Assembly: GCA_012515235.1 (NCBI GenBank)
Contig: JAAYYU010000185.1
Location: 1-45,321, forward strand
Reading direction: 5' to 3'
DNA length: 45,321 bases
Source of the DNA: Candidatus Anammoximicrobium sp.
Lineage (GTDB): Bacteria > Planctomycetota > Planctomycetia > Pirellulales > Pirellulaceae
Of the stretch, positions 17,201-24,831 are shown in pieces. The notes below the pieces were generated by a model that was not told where the DNA came from, searched no databases, and saw only the letters and a list, made by a program, of their open reading frames with translations. Position numbers and translations under genes: made by a program. The first letter of the stretch is position 1. Every line of letters begins with the position of its first letter.

Positions 17201-17765
17201 TGATCGATTCCCGCAACTCGTCCCGCACGGGGTAGTTTTCGCTGAACATCTCGGCGATCAGATGTCCCGCCCCCTGCAGCACGTCGGCGACGGTGGGCAA
17301 CCCCTTCTCCGCGTTAACGAAGTCGGCGGCCCGGACTTCCAGATTGGCGGCCGCCGACTGGGCGGCGACGATCTCGTGGGCCAGCGTGTCCAGTCCGCGG
17401 CTGCGAGCCAACCCGGCCAGGGTTTGCTTCTTGGGCTTGAACGGCAGGTACAGATCTTCCAGCCGGCGCAGGGAGTCCGCCGCGTTGATGCGGTCAGCCA
17501 GGTCGGGCGTCAACTTGCCCGCCGCCTCCAGCGATTTCAGCACTCGTTGCCGCCGGTCGGTCAGAATCCGCACCCGGGCAACCGCCTCCTGGATCTGCCG
17601 GATCTGGTCTTCGTCCAGGCCGCCGGTTTGGTCTTTGCGATACCGCGTGATGAACGGCACCGTGTTGCCATCGTCCAGCAACTCGACCGTGACCTGCACT
17701 TTTTCCAAGGGCAAGGCGAGTTCTCGCGCCACTTGCCCAAGCTCAACTTGAATCGTCGTTTCCAT
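14208..17765 (-). CDS. tex: Tex-family S1 RNA-binding transcription accessory protein with two large low-complexity insertions
   Basis: This 1185-residue protein contains the full Tex/Spt6-like core: the N-terminal Tex domain (residues 1-200, PFITRYRKDQTGGLDEDQI), a YqgF/RNase H-like domain (about 533-660, RVLAVDPGFRSGCKLA), helix-hairpin-helix repeats (700-770, including VDVNTASPALLRYVSGL) and an S1 domain (1012-1085, GTILNVVDFGAFVDIGL). Tex is usually about 770 residues. The excess comes from an acidic Glu/Ala/Pro-rich insertion at about 200-395, a second Ala/Pro/Glu-rich insertion at about 828-955, and a basic Arg/Gly/Pro tail after 1085. The frame is continuous through all three. Tex binds nucleic acid and acts in transcription and stress tolerance in other bacteria; the insertions are presumably disordered. 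Confidence 0.93.
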   Translation of the reverse strand: METTIQVELGQVARELALPLEKVQVTVELLDDGNTVPFITRYRKDQTGGLDEDQIRQIQEAVARVRILTDRRQRVLKSLEAAGKLTPDLADRINAADSLRRLEDLYLPFKPKKQTLAGLARSRGLDTLAHEIVAAQSAAANLEVRAADFVNAEKGLPTVADVLQGAGHLIAEMFSENYPVRDELRESIKRTGKLVSARIEETGEAKDEDEEDAVQADGESDEEAEAEAPGQDEETKQEATTESELGGELAAETTEPPAEPVVEETAVATPDAAGDQLAASSPSDLPAEAVASADAEDAPPADASQPAPATEAATEVATEAAAEVAQPAQAGTPAEGVQAGEPASDAPSPLPGAETAAAAGVQPSPPPQAAAGNEPSDAKAKPAPGVGPLAARSVPKLTLKQLAAKSRKEAKQRKREKKIESFKDYFRYQEPLAKIPPHRLLAINRGERSKILRVKVEVDPAALYERAEQRLIRPDHPHAELLRGCLRDALIRLLLPSLEREVRRELTEKAELHAVQVFARNLRQLLLQPPVRDRRVLAVDPGFRSGCKLAALDEFGNVLGHTVIHVIGKDEIVRRGRQQIVEMVLMYHIPVIAIGNGTACRESERLIADIIAHELKDHDVQYVTVNEAGASVYSTSSVGREELPRFDPVLRSAVSIGRRLQDPLSELVKINPANIGVGLYQHDVKSKHLEVSLDAVVESCVNFVGVDVNTASPALLRYVSGLNQLTARRMYEYRQKHGPFRNRDQFRNVPGFGDATFIQAAGFLKIMGGDNPLDATWIHPESYPIAQRVLEQLGGSEAELARQLAGRGKLADAAVRPAFGTGVVEAVQAEPADAEPPAPSELPAPSESAASAAFPEPAAPGEPAASPAAEPSPPAAAEEPVAEPPGAATSEQVAAPGPAEPAGEAEPVPAIAEAAEAVAAAAMPVEPPAPAASAGPPPSVAEADDATAAAPPALSLAERASRADPAALAAELGVGEHLLQDILNSLQRPGRDPREDLPQPAFRRQVMKLEHLQPGMELMGTILNVVDFGAFVDIGLPDSGLIHISRLADRFVKDPHEVVSVGDILNVWVVEVDKQRRRVSLTAIRPGTERPQPERRERPPAAARPERRPEGRPGRAPQGRRYEGRSSQGQRGGERLRVTEVKSRKPKQVRPITDAMVEGKEPMRSFSDLLQFYEKKPGDEEKKKS

Positions 17766-17879
17766 CGCCGCCCCGCCAGGAGGTTGCTAGTTCGATCGCT
17801 CTTCCGCCGATGCGCCGCCGCAGAATGACGCAATCTAAGCCCTAATCAAACCATTTGTCAAGGATTCCGGCCCAGGGCC

Positions 17880-19550
17880 CTACAAAGAACTCGCCCCCGC
17901 GGTCTCGTAGACGGCGCGCACGCGACGCAGGGCCAGGTACTGAATCAGGCCGATCACGGTCAGGCTGAGCGCGAACGGAAACACCTCGCGGAAGTTCAAT
18001 TCCAGTTCGGGCAGGTAGGCAACGGTGTACGCGACGTGAGCGAGATACCCCAGCAGCGACAAGACCGTGACGTAGCCGACCAGATCCGCGCGGAACCGCA
18101 AGACCGAAAAGGCGACCAGCACGTGGTACAGCAGCGCCAGCGAACTTTTGGCGCTGTCCGTGGTGAACAGGAAGATCGTCAACAACAAGACATCCCACGT
18201 CGCCCAGAGAAAAAGGACCACCGGCCGACCGGAACGGCGCAGGCGGCGCTGGAAGATCCACGCGCCCAGGCACCACGCTGCGCACAGGGCGGTGGCCGCC
18301 AGATTGAACTGGACCGTCTGCTCCGGCAATTGCAGGATCCAATAACACACGGAATGATAGAAGTAGAACACGGCCACGGCGGCCCAGGTCGCCGCCAGGC
18401 CCGGCTGCTGCCGCGCCCAGCGCCACACCCTGCGGCTCTGGCTCCAGGGCCGCGCCAGGATCGGCTCGCCGTCCAGATACCGCCGCAGATCCTCCGCCAG
18501 TTCGCCCGCGTCGGCGTACCTGCGGCCGGGGTCCTTCTCCAAGCACTTCAGGCAGATCGTATCCAGATCGCGCGGCACATGGCGATTCAGCACGCGGGGC
18601 GCGACGATCTCCGCTTCCTGGATCTTTTGCAGCGTTTCCAGCACGTTGGCCGCCTCCGCCTGGATCGGCGGACGGCCGGTCAGCATTTCGTACAGGATCG
18701 CTCCCAGGGAATACACGTCGGACGCCGCCGTGACCCGGCTGGCAGCCCCCATGGCTTGCTCCGGCGACATGTAGCCCGGCGTGCCCATCACGTCCCCGGC
18801 GGCCGTCAGCGAGGAATCATGGTGCAGCTGCTTGGCCAAGCCGAAATCGGTCACGCGCGGACGGCCCGCGCGGTCCAGCAGGATATTGGAGGGCTTCAGG
18901 TCGCGGTGGATGATCCCTTGCTCGTGGGCGTGGCCGATCGCCAGGCAGACCGCGTGCAGCAGTTCGACCGCTTGCCGCGGAGGCAGATCGCGCGCCCGCA
19001 GACGCTCGGCCAGGCTGGGACCGTCGACCAGCTTCATCGAGAAAAAGTGCTCGCCCTCGTGCTGCCCGACTTCGTAGATGGGCACGATCCCGTCGTGGTC
19101 CAGCCGGGCCGCCGCCTGCGCTTCGGCATGGAACCGCTGAACGTCGGCCGGCGAAGCGAACCGGCCGGCGCGGATCATCTTGACGGCCACAATCCGGTCC
19201 GGCTGCCGCTGGCGAGCGCGAAAGACAACCCCCATCCCGCCGCGGCCGATCTGTTCCAGCAATTCGTAGCCTGCAAAGTCCTCGTGCGCGCCGTGCGAGG
19301 TTTCCGCCGCCGCGGCCGATCCGTCGCTGTCCAGCGTCGGCAGGAACGCATCCCTCAGGCCGGCAACGAACTCCGGCGGATCGAGCCGGATTTCGCCGCT
19401 CGCCTCTTGCTCCAGCATGGCTTGCACGTGGCGCCTCAAGTGCGGTTGTTCGCGGCAGGCTTCGTCCAACGCCCCTGCCCGGTCGGGTTCGGGCAAGTCG
19501 CCCACCTGCGCAAACGCGCGGACCACAAACTCGTATTCTGCCGGAGTCAT
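17880..19550 (-). CDS. Membrane-anchored Ser/Thr protein kinase
   Basis: This 556-residue Hanks-type kinase has the kinase domain at about 93-365: Gly-rich loop IGRGGMGVVF (101-110), catalytic VAVK with Lys124, alpha-C Glu143, HRDLKPSN with Asp217, VTDFG with Asp235 and GTPGYMSPEQA in the activation segment. The N-terminal 90 residues include a helical segment seen in planctomycete kinases (YEFVVRAFAQVGDL..). After the kinase the chain contains about six hydrophobic segments (395-545) with short loops and no extracytoplasmic sensor domain. The start is set at 19550. The gene is separated from its upstream neighbour by a palindromic repeat. Substrates are unknown. Confidence 0.92.
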   Translation of the reverse strand: MTPAEYEFVVRAFAQVGDLPEPDRAGALDEACREQPHLRRHVQAMLEQEASGEIRLDPPEFVAGLRDAFLPTLDSDGSAAAAETSHGAHEDFAGYELLEQIGRGGMGVVFRARQRQPDRIVAVKMIRAGRFASPADVQRFHAEAQAAARLDHDGIVPIYEVGQHEGEHFFSMKLVDGPSLAERLRARDLPPRQAVELLHAVCLAIGHAHEQGIIHRDLKPSNILLDRAGRPRVTDFGLAKQLHHDSSLTAAGDVMGTPGYMSPEQAMGAASRVTAASDVYSLGAILYEMLTGRPPIQAEAANVLETLQKIQEAEIVAPRVLNRHVPRDLDTICLKCLEKDPGRRYADAGELAEDLRRYLDGEPILARPWSQSRRVWRWARQQPGLAATWAAVAVFYFYHSVCYWILQLPEQTVQFNLAATALCAAWCLGAWIFQRRLRRSGRPVVLFLWATWDVLLLTIFLFTTDSAKSSLALLYHVLVAFSVLRFRADLVGYVTVLSLLGYLAHVAYTVAYLPELELNFREVFPFALSLTVIGLIQYLALRRVRAVYETAGASSL

Positions 19551-19593
19551 GCTTTTCAGTATACACCGGCGCGAGTCTCGCCGTAGCGCAAAC

Positions 19594-19709
19594 TTCCGTC
19601 CGCTCGGACGGAATGAACTCCGGCGAACGGCGGGCGTAAGCCCACCGGTGCGTCTGCCGGTAGCAGGCCGCCTCACGAAAAACCGGTGGGCTGACGCCCA
19701 CCGCTCGCC
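19594..19709. repeat. Palindromic intergenic repeat, family III
   Basis: There are two nested structures. A perfect 8-bp hairpin with a 4-nt loop lies at 19594-19613 (TTCCGTCC and GGACGGAA). Next come 28-bp inverted arms at 19622-19649 and 19682-19709 that match at 25 of 28 positions, with a CCCACCGGT/ACCGGTGGG core. The element fills the gap upstream of the Ser/Thr kinase gene. A degenerate relative of its left part is at 29390-29421. Confidence 0.8.
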
Positions 19710-19715
19710 GAAGTC

Positions 19716-20231
19716 TCACCGCAACGGCCGCAATCCGATTTCGCGGCGGCGGGCGTTGGTGTGGGCCAAGGCTCGCGGTTCGAGCTTGAGGAATTTCGTC
19801 AGCTGCGACCGCGTGCAGTGCAGAGCCGCGGCCGCTTGTTGGAGATCCGCCCCGCAGGCGGCCAGCACGTCCAACGCCTCGGCCAGCAGGGCCGGAAATT
19901 CGTCGTGTTCCGCGCTGATCGCCAAGCGGCCGCCCTGGCAGCGAAGTTGCCAGCCGGGACTGGGGACGGCTGCCGGATCGCGCGGGCCGCGGACCGCCAA
20001 CGCCAGATTCACCCGCAGGCGGAACACGGCGACACGGAGGTTTTGAGCCTGGCTGCGCCGCTCGTTGGCCTCGGCCCGGACTCCCGTCGGCGCGTGGGTC
20101 AGCACGATCGCCGTCTCGACCTTGTTACGATGCTGGCCGCCAGGGCCGGTCCGCCGCGTCCGCCGCACGTCGCAAGCCTGCAGCAGACGCGACGAGTCCA
20201 AACTCGCGGGATGGACGGCAGATCGATTCAT
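19716..20231 (-). CDS. Peptide chain release factor-like protein (RF-1 GGQ domain)
   Basis: This 171-residue protein carries the peptidyl-tRNA hydrolase motif TGPGGQHRNKVETAI with GGQ at residues 31-33, followed by HAPTGVRAEANERRSQAQN. It lacks the codon-recognition domains of RF1/RF2, so it is in the ArfB/YaeJ or planctomycete RF-like class, acting on stalled or special ribosomes. The C-terminal 60 residues (LDVLAACGADLQQAAAALHCTRSQLTKFLK) look like a small helix-turn-helix-like unit rather than the basic ArfB tail. The start at 20231 overlaps the stop of the Gfo/Idh/MocA gene by 4 bp (ATGA), which implies translational coupling. Confidence 0.85.
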   Translation of the reverse strand: MNRSAVHPASLDSSRLLQACDVRRTRRTGPGGQHRNKVETAIVLTHAPTGVRAEANERRSQAQNLRVAVFRLRVNLALAVRGPRDPAAVPSPGWQLRCQGGRLAISAEHDEFPALLAEALDVLAACGADLQQAAAALHCTRSQLTKFLKLEPRALAHTNARRREIGLRPLR

Positions 20232-21631
20232 ACAACGGGCAATTCGTAGCCTTTGCGCCGCGGCCGGTCGAGCAGCGCGTTGCCCGCATCGCAGTTGGTG
20301 AACCGCTCGGCGATCGGATTCCACTTCAGCGTCTGGCCGACCAGCCCCACGTCGCGGACGATGTTGACCAAATAGCACAGCGTCGTGGCCCGCAGGCCGA
20401 TTTCGATATCGGCGGTACACGGCTGGCGGCTCTTGATGCACTCGATCCAGTTCTCGATGTGGTAAGCGGTCTCCGGCCGCTTGTTCGGGCCGGGGTTGTC
20501 CGCCGCCCGCACGAGTTCCTTGGGATTGCTGGCCAGTTTGTTGCGGTTGATTTCGATCTTGCCCTGCTCGCCGATGAAGATGGCCCCCAGGCCGGGACCG
20601 CGGTTGCCGTCCAGGTGCAGCCGCAACTCGGTGCCGCCGGCGAACTTCATCGTGACCTTGGCGCGCGGACCCTTCAGCCGGGCCATGCGGTGGTAGTCGG
20701 TGCCGGTGTCGATATCGCCGGTCTCGCCGACGACGGTCCCGCCGACCGTTGTGCCGCCCACCTCTTTATAGGTGTCGCTGTCGGGATCGACGGACTCCTC
20801 CAGCAGCACTTCGGCCGGCCCGGTGTCGTCCGTACCCAGCGCGCGGTTGATCTGGTCGTAGGAATGCGTGCCCCAACCGGTGACGCCGAAGCACAGGCCG
20901 CCGCCGTCGTAGTCCCACCACCGCGCCCAGCCGCGGTGGATCTCCGGGCTGTAGGGCCGCAGTTCCGCCTGGTTCGTCCAGATGTCCCACCACTTGTCGA
21001 CCGGCCCTTTCACATCGGCCGACGACGTTTTCGTCCAGCGGAACGGGCTGACAAAGTTGGGCGCCAGGACGGTTTTGATCTTGCCGATCGCCCCATTTTT
21101 CACCAGGTCGCTGGCCCAGTTGTTGATTGGCATCGAGCGTTGCTGGGTGCCGACCTGGGTGACGCGGTTCAGCTTCCGCGCCGCCTTGACCATCGCCCGG
21201 CCCTCGCCGATCGTCAAGCACATCGGTTTCTCGATGTACACGTCCATCCCGGCTTGCATGGCCTGGATGGTGATCCAGCCGCGGGCGTGAGTGGTCGTCT
21301 CGACCATCACGGCGTCCAGTTTTTCCTCGTCGATCATCTTGCGGAAGTCGTCGTACACGCCCCATTTTTCGCCGCCGGACAGTTCCTTCACGTACCGCTC
21401 GGCTTTGGCGATCTCGCAGTCGCAGGCCGCCACCACGCGGAAGCCCTTGACGTCGGCGCCTTCCCGGATCAGTCGCGATCGTCCGCCGCAGCCGATGACG
21501 CCCACGCGCACGGTCTCGCTCGCCGGAGCTGCGCCGTTCAGGCCCAGCACGTGCGCCGGCACAAAAACTGGCACCGCCAGTGCCGCGCTCGCCTTGAGCA
21601 TCTCCCTCCGCGTCCATTGGTGTCGTGACAT
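20228..21631 (-). CDS. TAT-exported Gfo/Idh/MocA family oxidoreductase
   Basis: This 467-residue NAD(P)-dependent oxidoreductase is of the family acting on sugars and inositols. It begins with a twin-arginine signal (TRREMLKASAALAVPVFVPA, RR at 8-9), so it should be exported folded. The mature part has the Rossmann motif VRVGVIGCGGRSRL, VAACDCE and the family EKP motif in DVYIEKPMCLT. Further on are GTQQRSM and a metal- or substrate-side RWWDYDGGG..GWGTHSYDQI with the catalytic His-type position. The start at 21631 has a strong GGAGG 9 nt upstream, while the long upstream open frame has no similarity. Planctomycetes carry many such exported oxidoreductases for polysaccharide breakdown. It shares an ATGA overlap with the release-factor-like gene. 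Confidence 0.92.
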   Translation of the reverse strand: MSRHQWTRREMLKASAALAVPVFVPAHVLGLNGAAPASETVRVGVIGCGGRSRLIREGADVKGFRVVAACDCEIAKAERYVKELSGGEKWGVYDDFRKMIDEEKLDAVMVETTTHARGWITIQAMQAGMDVYIEKPMCLTIGEGRAMVKAARKLNRVTQVGTQQRSMPINNWASDLVKNGAIGKIKTVLAPNFVSPFRWTKTSSADVKGPVDKWWDIWTNQAELRPYSPEIHRGWARWWDYDGGGLCFGVTGWGTHSYDQINRALGTDDTGPAEVLLEESVDPDSDTYKEVGGTTVGGTVVGETGDIDTGTDYHRMARLKGPRAKVTMKFAGGTELRLHLDGNRGPGLGAIFIGEQGKIEINRNKLASNPKELVRAADNPGPNKRPETAYHIENWIECIKSRQPCTADIEIGLRATTLCYLVNIVRDVGLVGQTLKWNPIAERFTNCDAGNALLDRPRRKGYELPVV

Positions 21632-21893
21632 TTGTGCATTCCTCCGGAATTCGTCGTGGATGGTAGGTACTGGCCAGGACGCCGTTGGGCTGGCCTCAGC
21701 TGGTCTCCATGTTCTGCCTCCGTGGTAGCCCATGTCAAGAGCCTGCTCTCCAGTTTCGCGGGCGGCCAGGCGGAAAGACTGTCCGGTCTCCAGAGGACGA
21801 AGCTTGGAAAGGGAGAAGCTGGCGGACGTTCGCCGCGGCGGTTGTCTGCGGCGTGTTCCGCATTTCGATCGCGGCAGCCGCTGTCGAAACCCT

Positions 21894-22883
21894 TCAGAGC
21901 GATCGGGGCGGAACGCTACTTTCCCGGCGCGAGTCGTCCCAGGCCGGGAGCGGACTGTTTGCATCAAAGATGCGGTCGAAGATCGCCAGCGCCTGGTCCT
22001 GGGCGAGCAAGCCCGAGCGCACGACCGGCCAAGAGGAAACGTCCCCGCGCCAGACGACCGAAGGCCCGTACTTGTCTTTGCCGGCTACCCAGACGGGAAT
22101 GGTGTCGAAACCCGCGGCGGCCAGAGCGGCCGCGCGGTGATTGCCGTCCGAGATCAAGACGCGGCACTCGCCCTCGCGCACCAGCAGATTGGCTCGGATG
22201 TGCGACGCCGGGCGGTAACCGCCGCCACGGATGGAACGATAGACCTTGAGGAGACTGGCCAGCCGCATTTCGCCATAACGTTCGGAGACTGGCCCGCAGA
22301 ACCTGTTCAAAGCGTAGCCGTCTCCCAAGCGACGGGTCCGCCGAGCGACCTGGGTCCGAGTCTGGCCGATCCAACGCTCCCAATCGGCTCCGCCGCTCCA
22401 CGGCACCAGCCAGGGAATTGGCGGCAAGCCCAGCAACTGGTCACCCGCCTGCGCGGGGACGATCAGGAGCGTCTCCGCCAGGTTCGCCGGCTGCCAGGTT
22501 TCATAGAATCGTCGCAACGGCGAGTCCTGATATGTGCGGCACCGGCCCTGTTCGTACGCCAACAGCGTCTTGGCAAACGGGCTGCCGCCTTCTGGCGCAC
22601 AGCTGAATCCCAACGACCCGAAGGTGCGCATGCGGTCCAGGTTCACGTCGATGACAAAACCGGCGCTCCGAGGCGCGCGATAGTAGGCCTCCAGCGCGTC
22701 CTTCGTCACGTTCCGCAAATCGACAGGCGGCCGGGCGTTTTTCAGAACCTGCTGCACCTGCCACCGGAGCCGGCCAAGTTGCGTTCCGACGAACCGCCAG
22801 GACCAGCGATCCGAACGCACTCTTGGTGTCCGCGGCGGGAGCGTTTCCTCCCCGCTGCTGTCCCGCTCAGCAAGTGGCTTCAT
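21894..22883 (-). CDS. Uncharacterised glycan-cluster protein with a ParB/Srx-like DGNHR motif
   Basis: This 329-residue protein has no clear named function. The one recognisable motif is VLISDGNHRAAALAAAGFDT near residue 265, resembling the D/E-G-x-x-R-x-x-A core of ParB/sulfiredoxin-like nucleotide-binding folds. The N-terminal 200 residues contain a basic helix (LGRLRWQVQQVL) and aromatic-rich segments. The start at 22883 overlaps the upstream methyltransferase gene by 17 bp, which makes it the last gene of the surface-glycan operon. A role in glycan assembly is inferred from position only. Upstream in-frame starts would read through the methyltransferase gene and were rejected. Confidence 0.7.
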   Translation of the reverse strand: MKPLAERDSSGEETLPPRTPRVRSDRWSWRFVGTQLGRLRWQVQQVLKNARPPVDLRNVTKDALEAYYRAPRSAGFVIDVNLDRMRTFGSLGFSCAPEGGSPFAKTLLAYEQGRCRTYQDSPLRRFYETWQPANLAETLLIVPAQAGDQLLGLPPIPWLVPWSGGADWERWIGQTRTQVARRTRRLGDGYALNRFCGPVSERYGEMRLASLLKVYRSIRGGGYRPASHIRANLLVREGECRVLISDGNHRAAALAAAGFDTIPVWVAGKDKYGPSVVWRGDVSSWPVVRSGLLAQDQALAIFDRIFDANSPLPAWDDSRRESSVPPRSL

Positions 22884-23586
22884 CTTTCTGCAGCAGCCAG
22901 ATTTCGACATTCGCGTAGACCAGACGTTTGGTGACCACCCGTTCCAGGATCGTCCATCCCAGGGCTTGAATGTGGTCCTCCACCAGTTTCCTCGGATGCG
23001 ATTCGACATCCAGCACGTTCTGTCGGAACGACAGCCGGCCTTCCTTCCACGACCGGAACACGGCGGCCCCGTATCGGCCGACGAACTTGGGCCACTTCAC
23101 GAGGCGCCGAAAGCCCACTTGAAAGCCGTTGTTATGGACCCGCAGGTGGATGATCACGAATTTTTTCGAGGCCGCGCACAGGGACTCGATGAGCGACAGG
23201 GCCGTCTCCGTATGCCACCAGCCCAGGAACCGGGTGGAGACCACCAGGTCGAACTCGTCTTGCCGCGCCGGCAGATATTGGAAACAGTCCTGCTCCAGGA
23301 TCCGCACGTTCCGGGCGTCGTCCTCCCGCACGGACCGCCTGGCGACGGCGATCATGTCCTGGGAGACGTCCACGCCGGTATAGTCGATGTCCTGGTCTTG
23401 GAAGAACGGAATCCAGCGCCCCGTTCCGCACGGGATGTCCAGGACGGAGCGGATGGGCCCGCTTTGCGCCGCGGTACGGAAGAAGTCTTCCACCGCCCCG
23501 GTCTCCGTGAGCCAGCTGCGTGACTGACGACGCTTGGCATCGTATTCCAACGCGGTTTGTCCGAAGTACTTCTGGGTGATCGTCAT
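22867..23586 (-). CDS. Class I SAM-dependent methyltransferase
   Basis: This 239-residue Rossmann-fold methyltransferase has motif I VLDIPCGTGRWI near residue 48 (SAM-binding glycines), an acidic end of strand 2 in YTGVDVSQDMIAVAR, and NVRILEQDCFQYLP and FDLVVSTRFLGWWH for the later motifs. The family (Methyltransf_11/25 type) is broad. The place in the glycan operon suggests a sugar or lipid-linked glycan substrate, but this is inference. It starts 39 bp after the glycosyltransferase stop and overlaps the next gene by 17 bp. Confidence 0.85.
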   Translation of the reverse strand: MTITQKYFGQTALEYDAKRRQSRSWLTETGAVEDFFRTAAQSGPIRSVLDIPCGTGRWIPFFQDQDIDYTGVDVSQDMIAVARRSVREDDARNVRILEQDCFQYLPARQDEFDLVVSTRFLGWWHTETALSLIESLCAASKKFVIIHLRVHNNGFQVGFRRLVKWPKFVGRYGAAVFRSWKEGRLSFRQNVLDVESHPRKLVEDHIQALGWTILERVVTKRLVYANVEIWLLQKDEATC

Positions 23587-23625
23587 CGCTTGCTTCGTTC
23601 CCTTCTGGAAGGTCGTTTTCGACTG

Positions 23626-24780
23626 CTACAGCTCGCCGTCGAAGATTCTCGCGTAAACCCGTTCAATCCCCGCGGCTTCCCCGCGGATGTCGTAGTTGGC
23701 CACCACGTGCCGCCGGCTGCGCCGGCCCATTTCCAGCAGAGTCTGTGGATCTTGGATGCAGCGTTCGATCCGCTCCGCGAGCGTCTCCACGTCGCCGACC
23801 TCCACGACGTAGCCGGTCTGGCCGTCTTCGATCAGCGTCGGAAAGATGCCGGTCCGCGTCGCCACCGCGGCGGCTCCGCACGCCATGGCTTCCAAGGGTG
23901 TCAATCCGTAGCCCTCGTAGCGCGGTGCGGCGACGCACAGGCTGATGCGTTGAAACCAAAGGTGCCGCTCGCAGGCCGGTATTTCGCCCAGCCAGATCAC
24001 CCGCTCCGACAGGCCGGCAGCAGCGATCCGCCGCGCCAGGGATTCCTGAAACGGCTGCTCGGAACCTTTCCAGCGGCCCGCGATGACCGCGGTGAATTCC
24101 GGATACTTCGGCAGGACGCGGCACATGGCCTCGACGAACAGATCCGTGCCCTTTTCCGGGCGCACACGCCCAAACGTGCCGATTCCAAAGCGGCCCGGCA
24201 GCCCCGTCGCTTGCCACGCCCGCCGCTTGTCGTCCGGCGGAACAAAGACGTCGGTATCCACGCCGTGTGGCACGATGGCGTCGCAACGCGGAACGAACGA
24301 AGCCGCTTCCGGCGTCGTCGCCAGGATGGCGTCCATGGCGGAGATCAGCGCCCGTGGAATCCGCGAATGACGGCGCTGCGCCGCCGTGGTGAAGACCAGC
24401 TTTACGGGCGACCGCAGCAGGTACTTGAGAAACAGGCCCAGCCACATCTCCGGATTGCGGCGGGCGTGCCAGATCCGCACGCGCCGGCCGGCAGGGCGGC
24501 TCCAGAGCAGGCGGGCCAGACTCCACCAGCCGAAACGCCTCACGCGGGTCGGCAGTTCCTGTCCGAAAATGGCCGTGTCGAATCGCCGGGCGTGGTGTTC
24601 CGACAAATTGGCGATCGTGGCCGAAACGCCCGTGAAGCTGCCGTGCATGTTCGCCAGGATGACTTCCGGATTGACGGGCACGGTGCCGGCCCGATTCGCG
24701 GCCACGGCGGCGGTCGGCTTGCTCGGACATAAATCGCAGCCGATCCGCGCGGGCCGGATGTCCTCAGTCAGCGTTGTCAT
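23626..24780 (-). CDS. Glycosyltransferase family 4
   Basis: This 384-residue GT-B glycosyltransferase has the C-terminal donor-binding signature YEGYGLTPLEAMACGAA, with the E-x7-E pair, and GRVRPEKGTDLFVEAM with IVPHGVDTDVF ahead of it. The N-terminal acceptor half has NMHGSFTGVSATIANL and WHARRNPEMWLGLFLK. The overall look is of the LpcC/WaaG-like mannosyl- or hexosyltransferases of lipopolysaccharide core synthesis. A GDP-linked donor would fit the GDP-sugar genes upstream, but donor and acceptor are not shown. The N-terminal 40 residues (with CDLCPSKP) are not typical, so the true start may be the ATG at NMHGSF or nearby. Confidence 0.88.
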   Translation of the reverse strand: MTTLTEDIRPARIGCDLCPSKPTAAVAANRAGTVPVNPEVILANMHGSFTGVSATIANLSEHHARRFDTAIFGQELPTRVRRFGWWSLARLLWSRPAGRRVRIWHARRNPEMWLGLFLKYLLRSPVKLVFTTAAQRRHSRIPRALISAMDAILATTPEAASFVPRCDAIVPHGVDTDVFVPPDDKRRAWQATGLPGRFGIGTFGRVRPEKGTDLFVEAMCRVLPKYPEFTAVIAGRWKGSEQPFQESLARRIAAAGLSERVIWLGEIPACERHLWFQRISLCVAAPRYEGYGLTPLEAMACGAAAVATRTGIFPTLIEDGQTGYVVEVGDVETLAERIERCIQDPQTLLEMGRRSRRHVVANYDIRGEAAGIERVYARIFDGEL

Positions 24781-24831
24781 GCCTCGGAACCTCGGTGTTT
24801 GTTGGCCAGCAGGAAAGGCCCAGGAGCGCTG

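Noticed and set aside
19594..19709. Possible CRISPR or tandem-repeat array
   Set aside because: The repeats are a single pair of inverted arms, not direct repeats with spacers; no cas genes are present.
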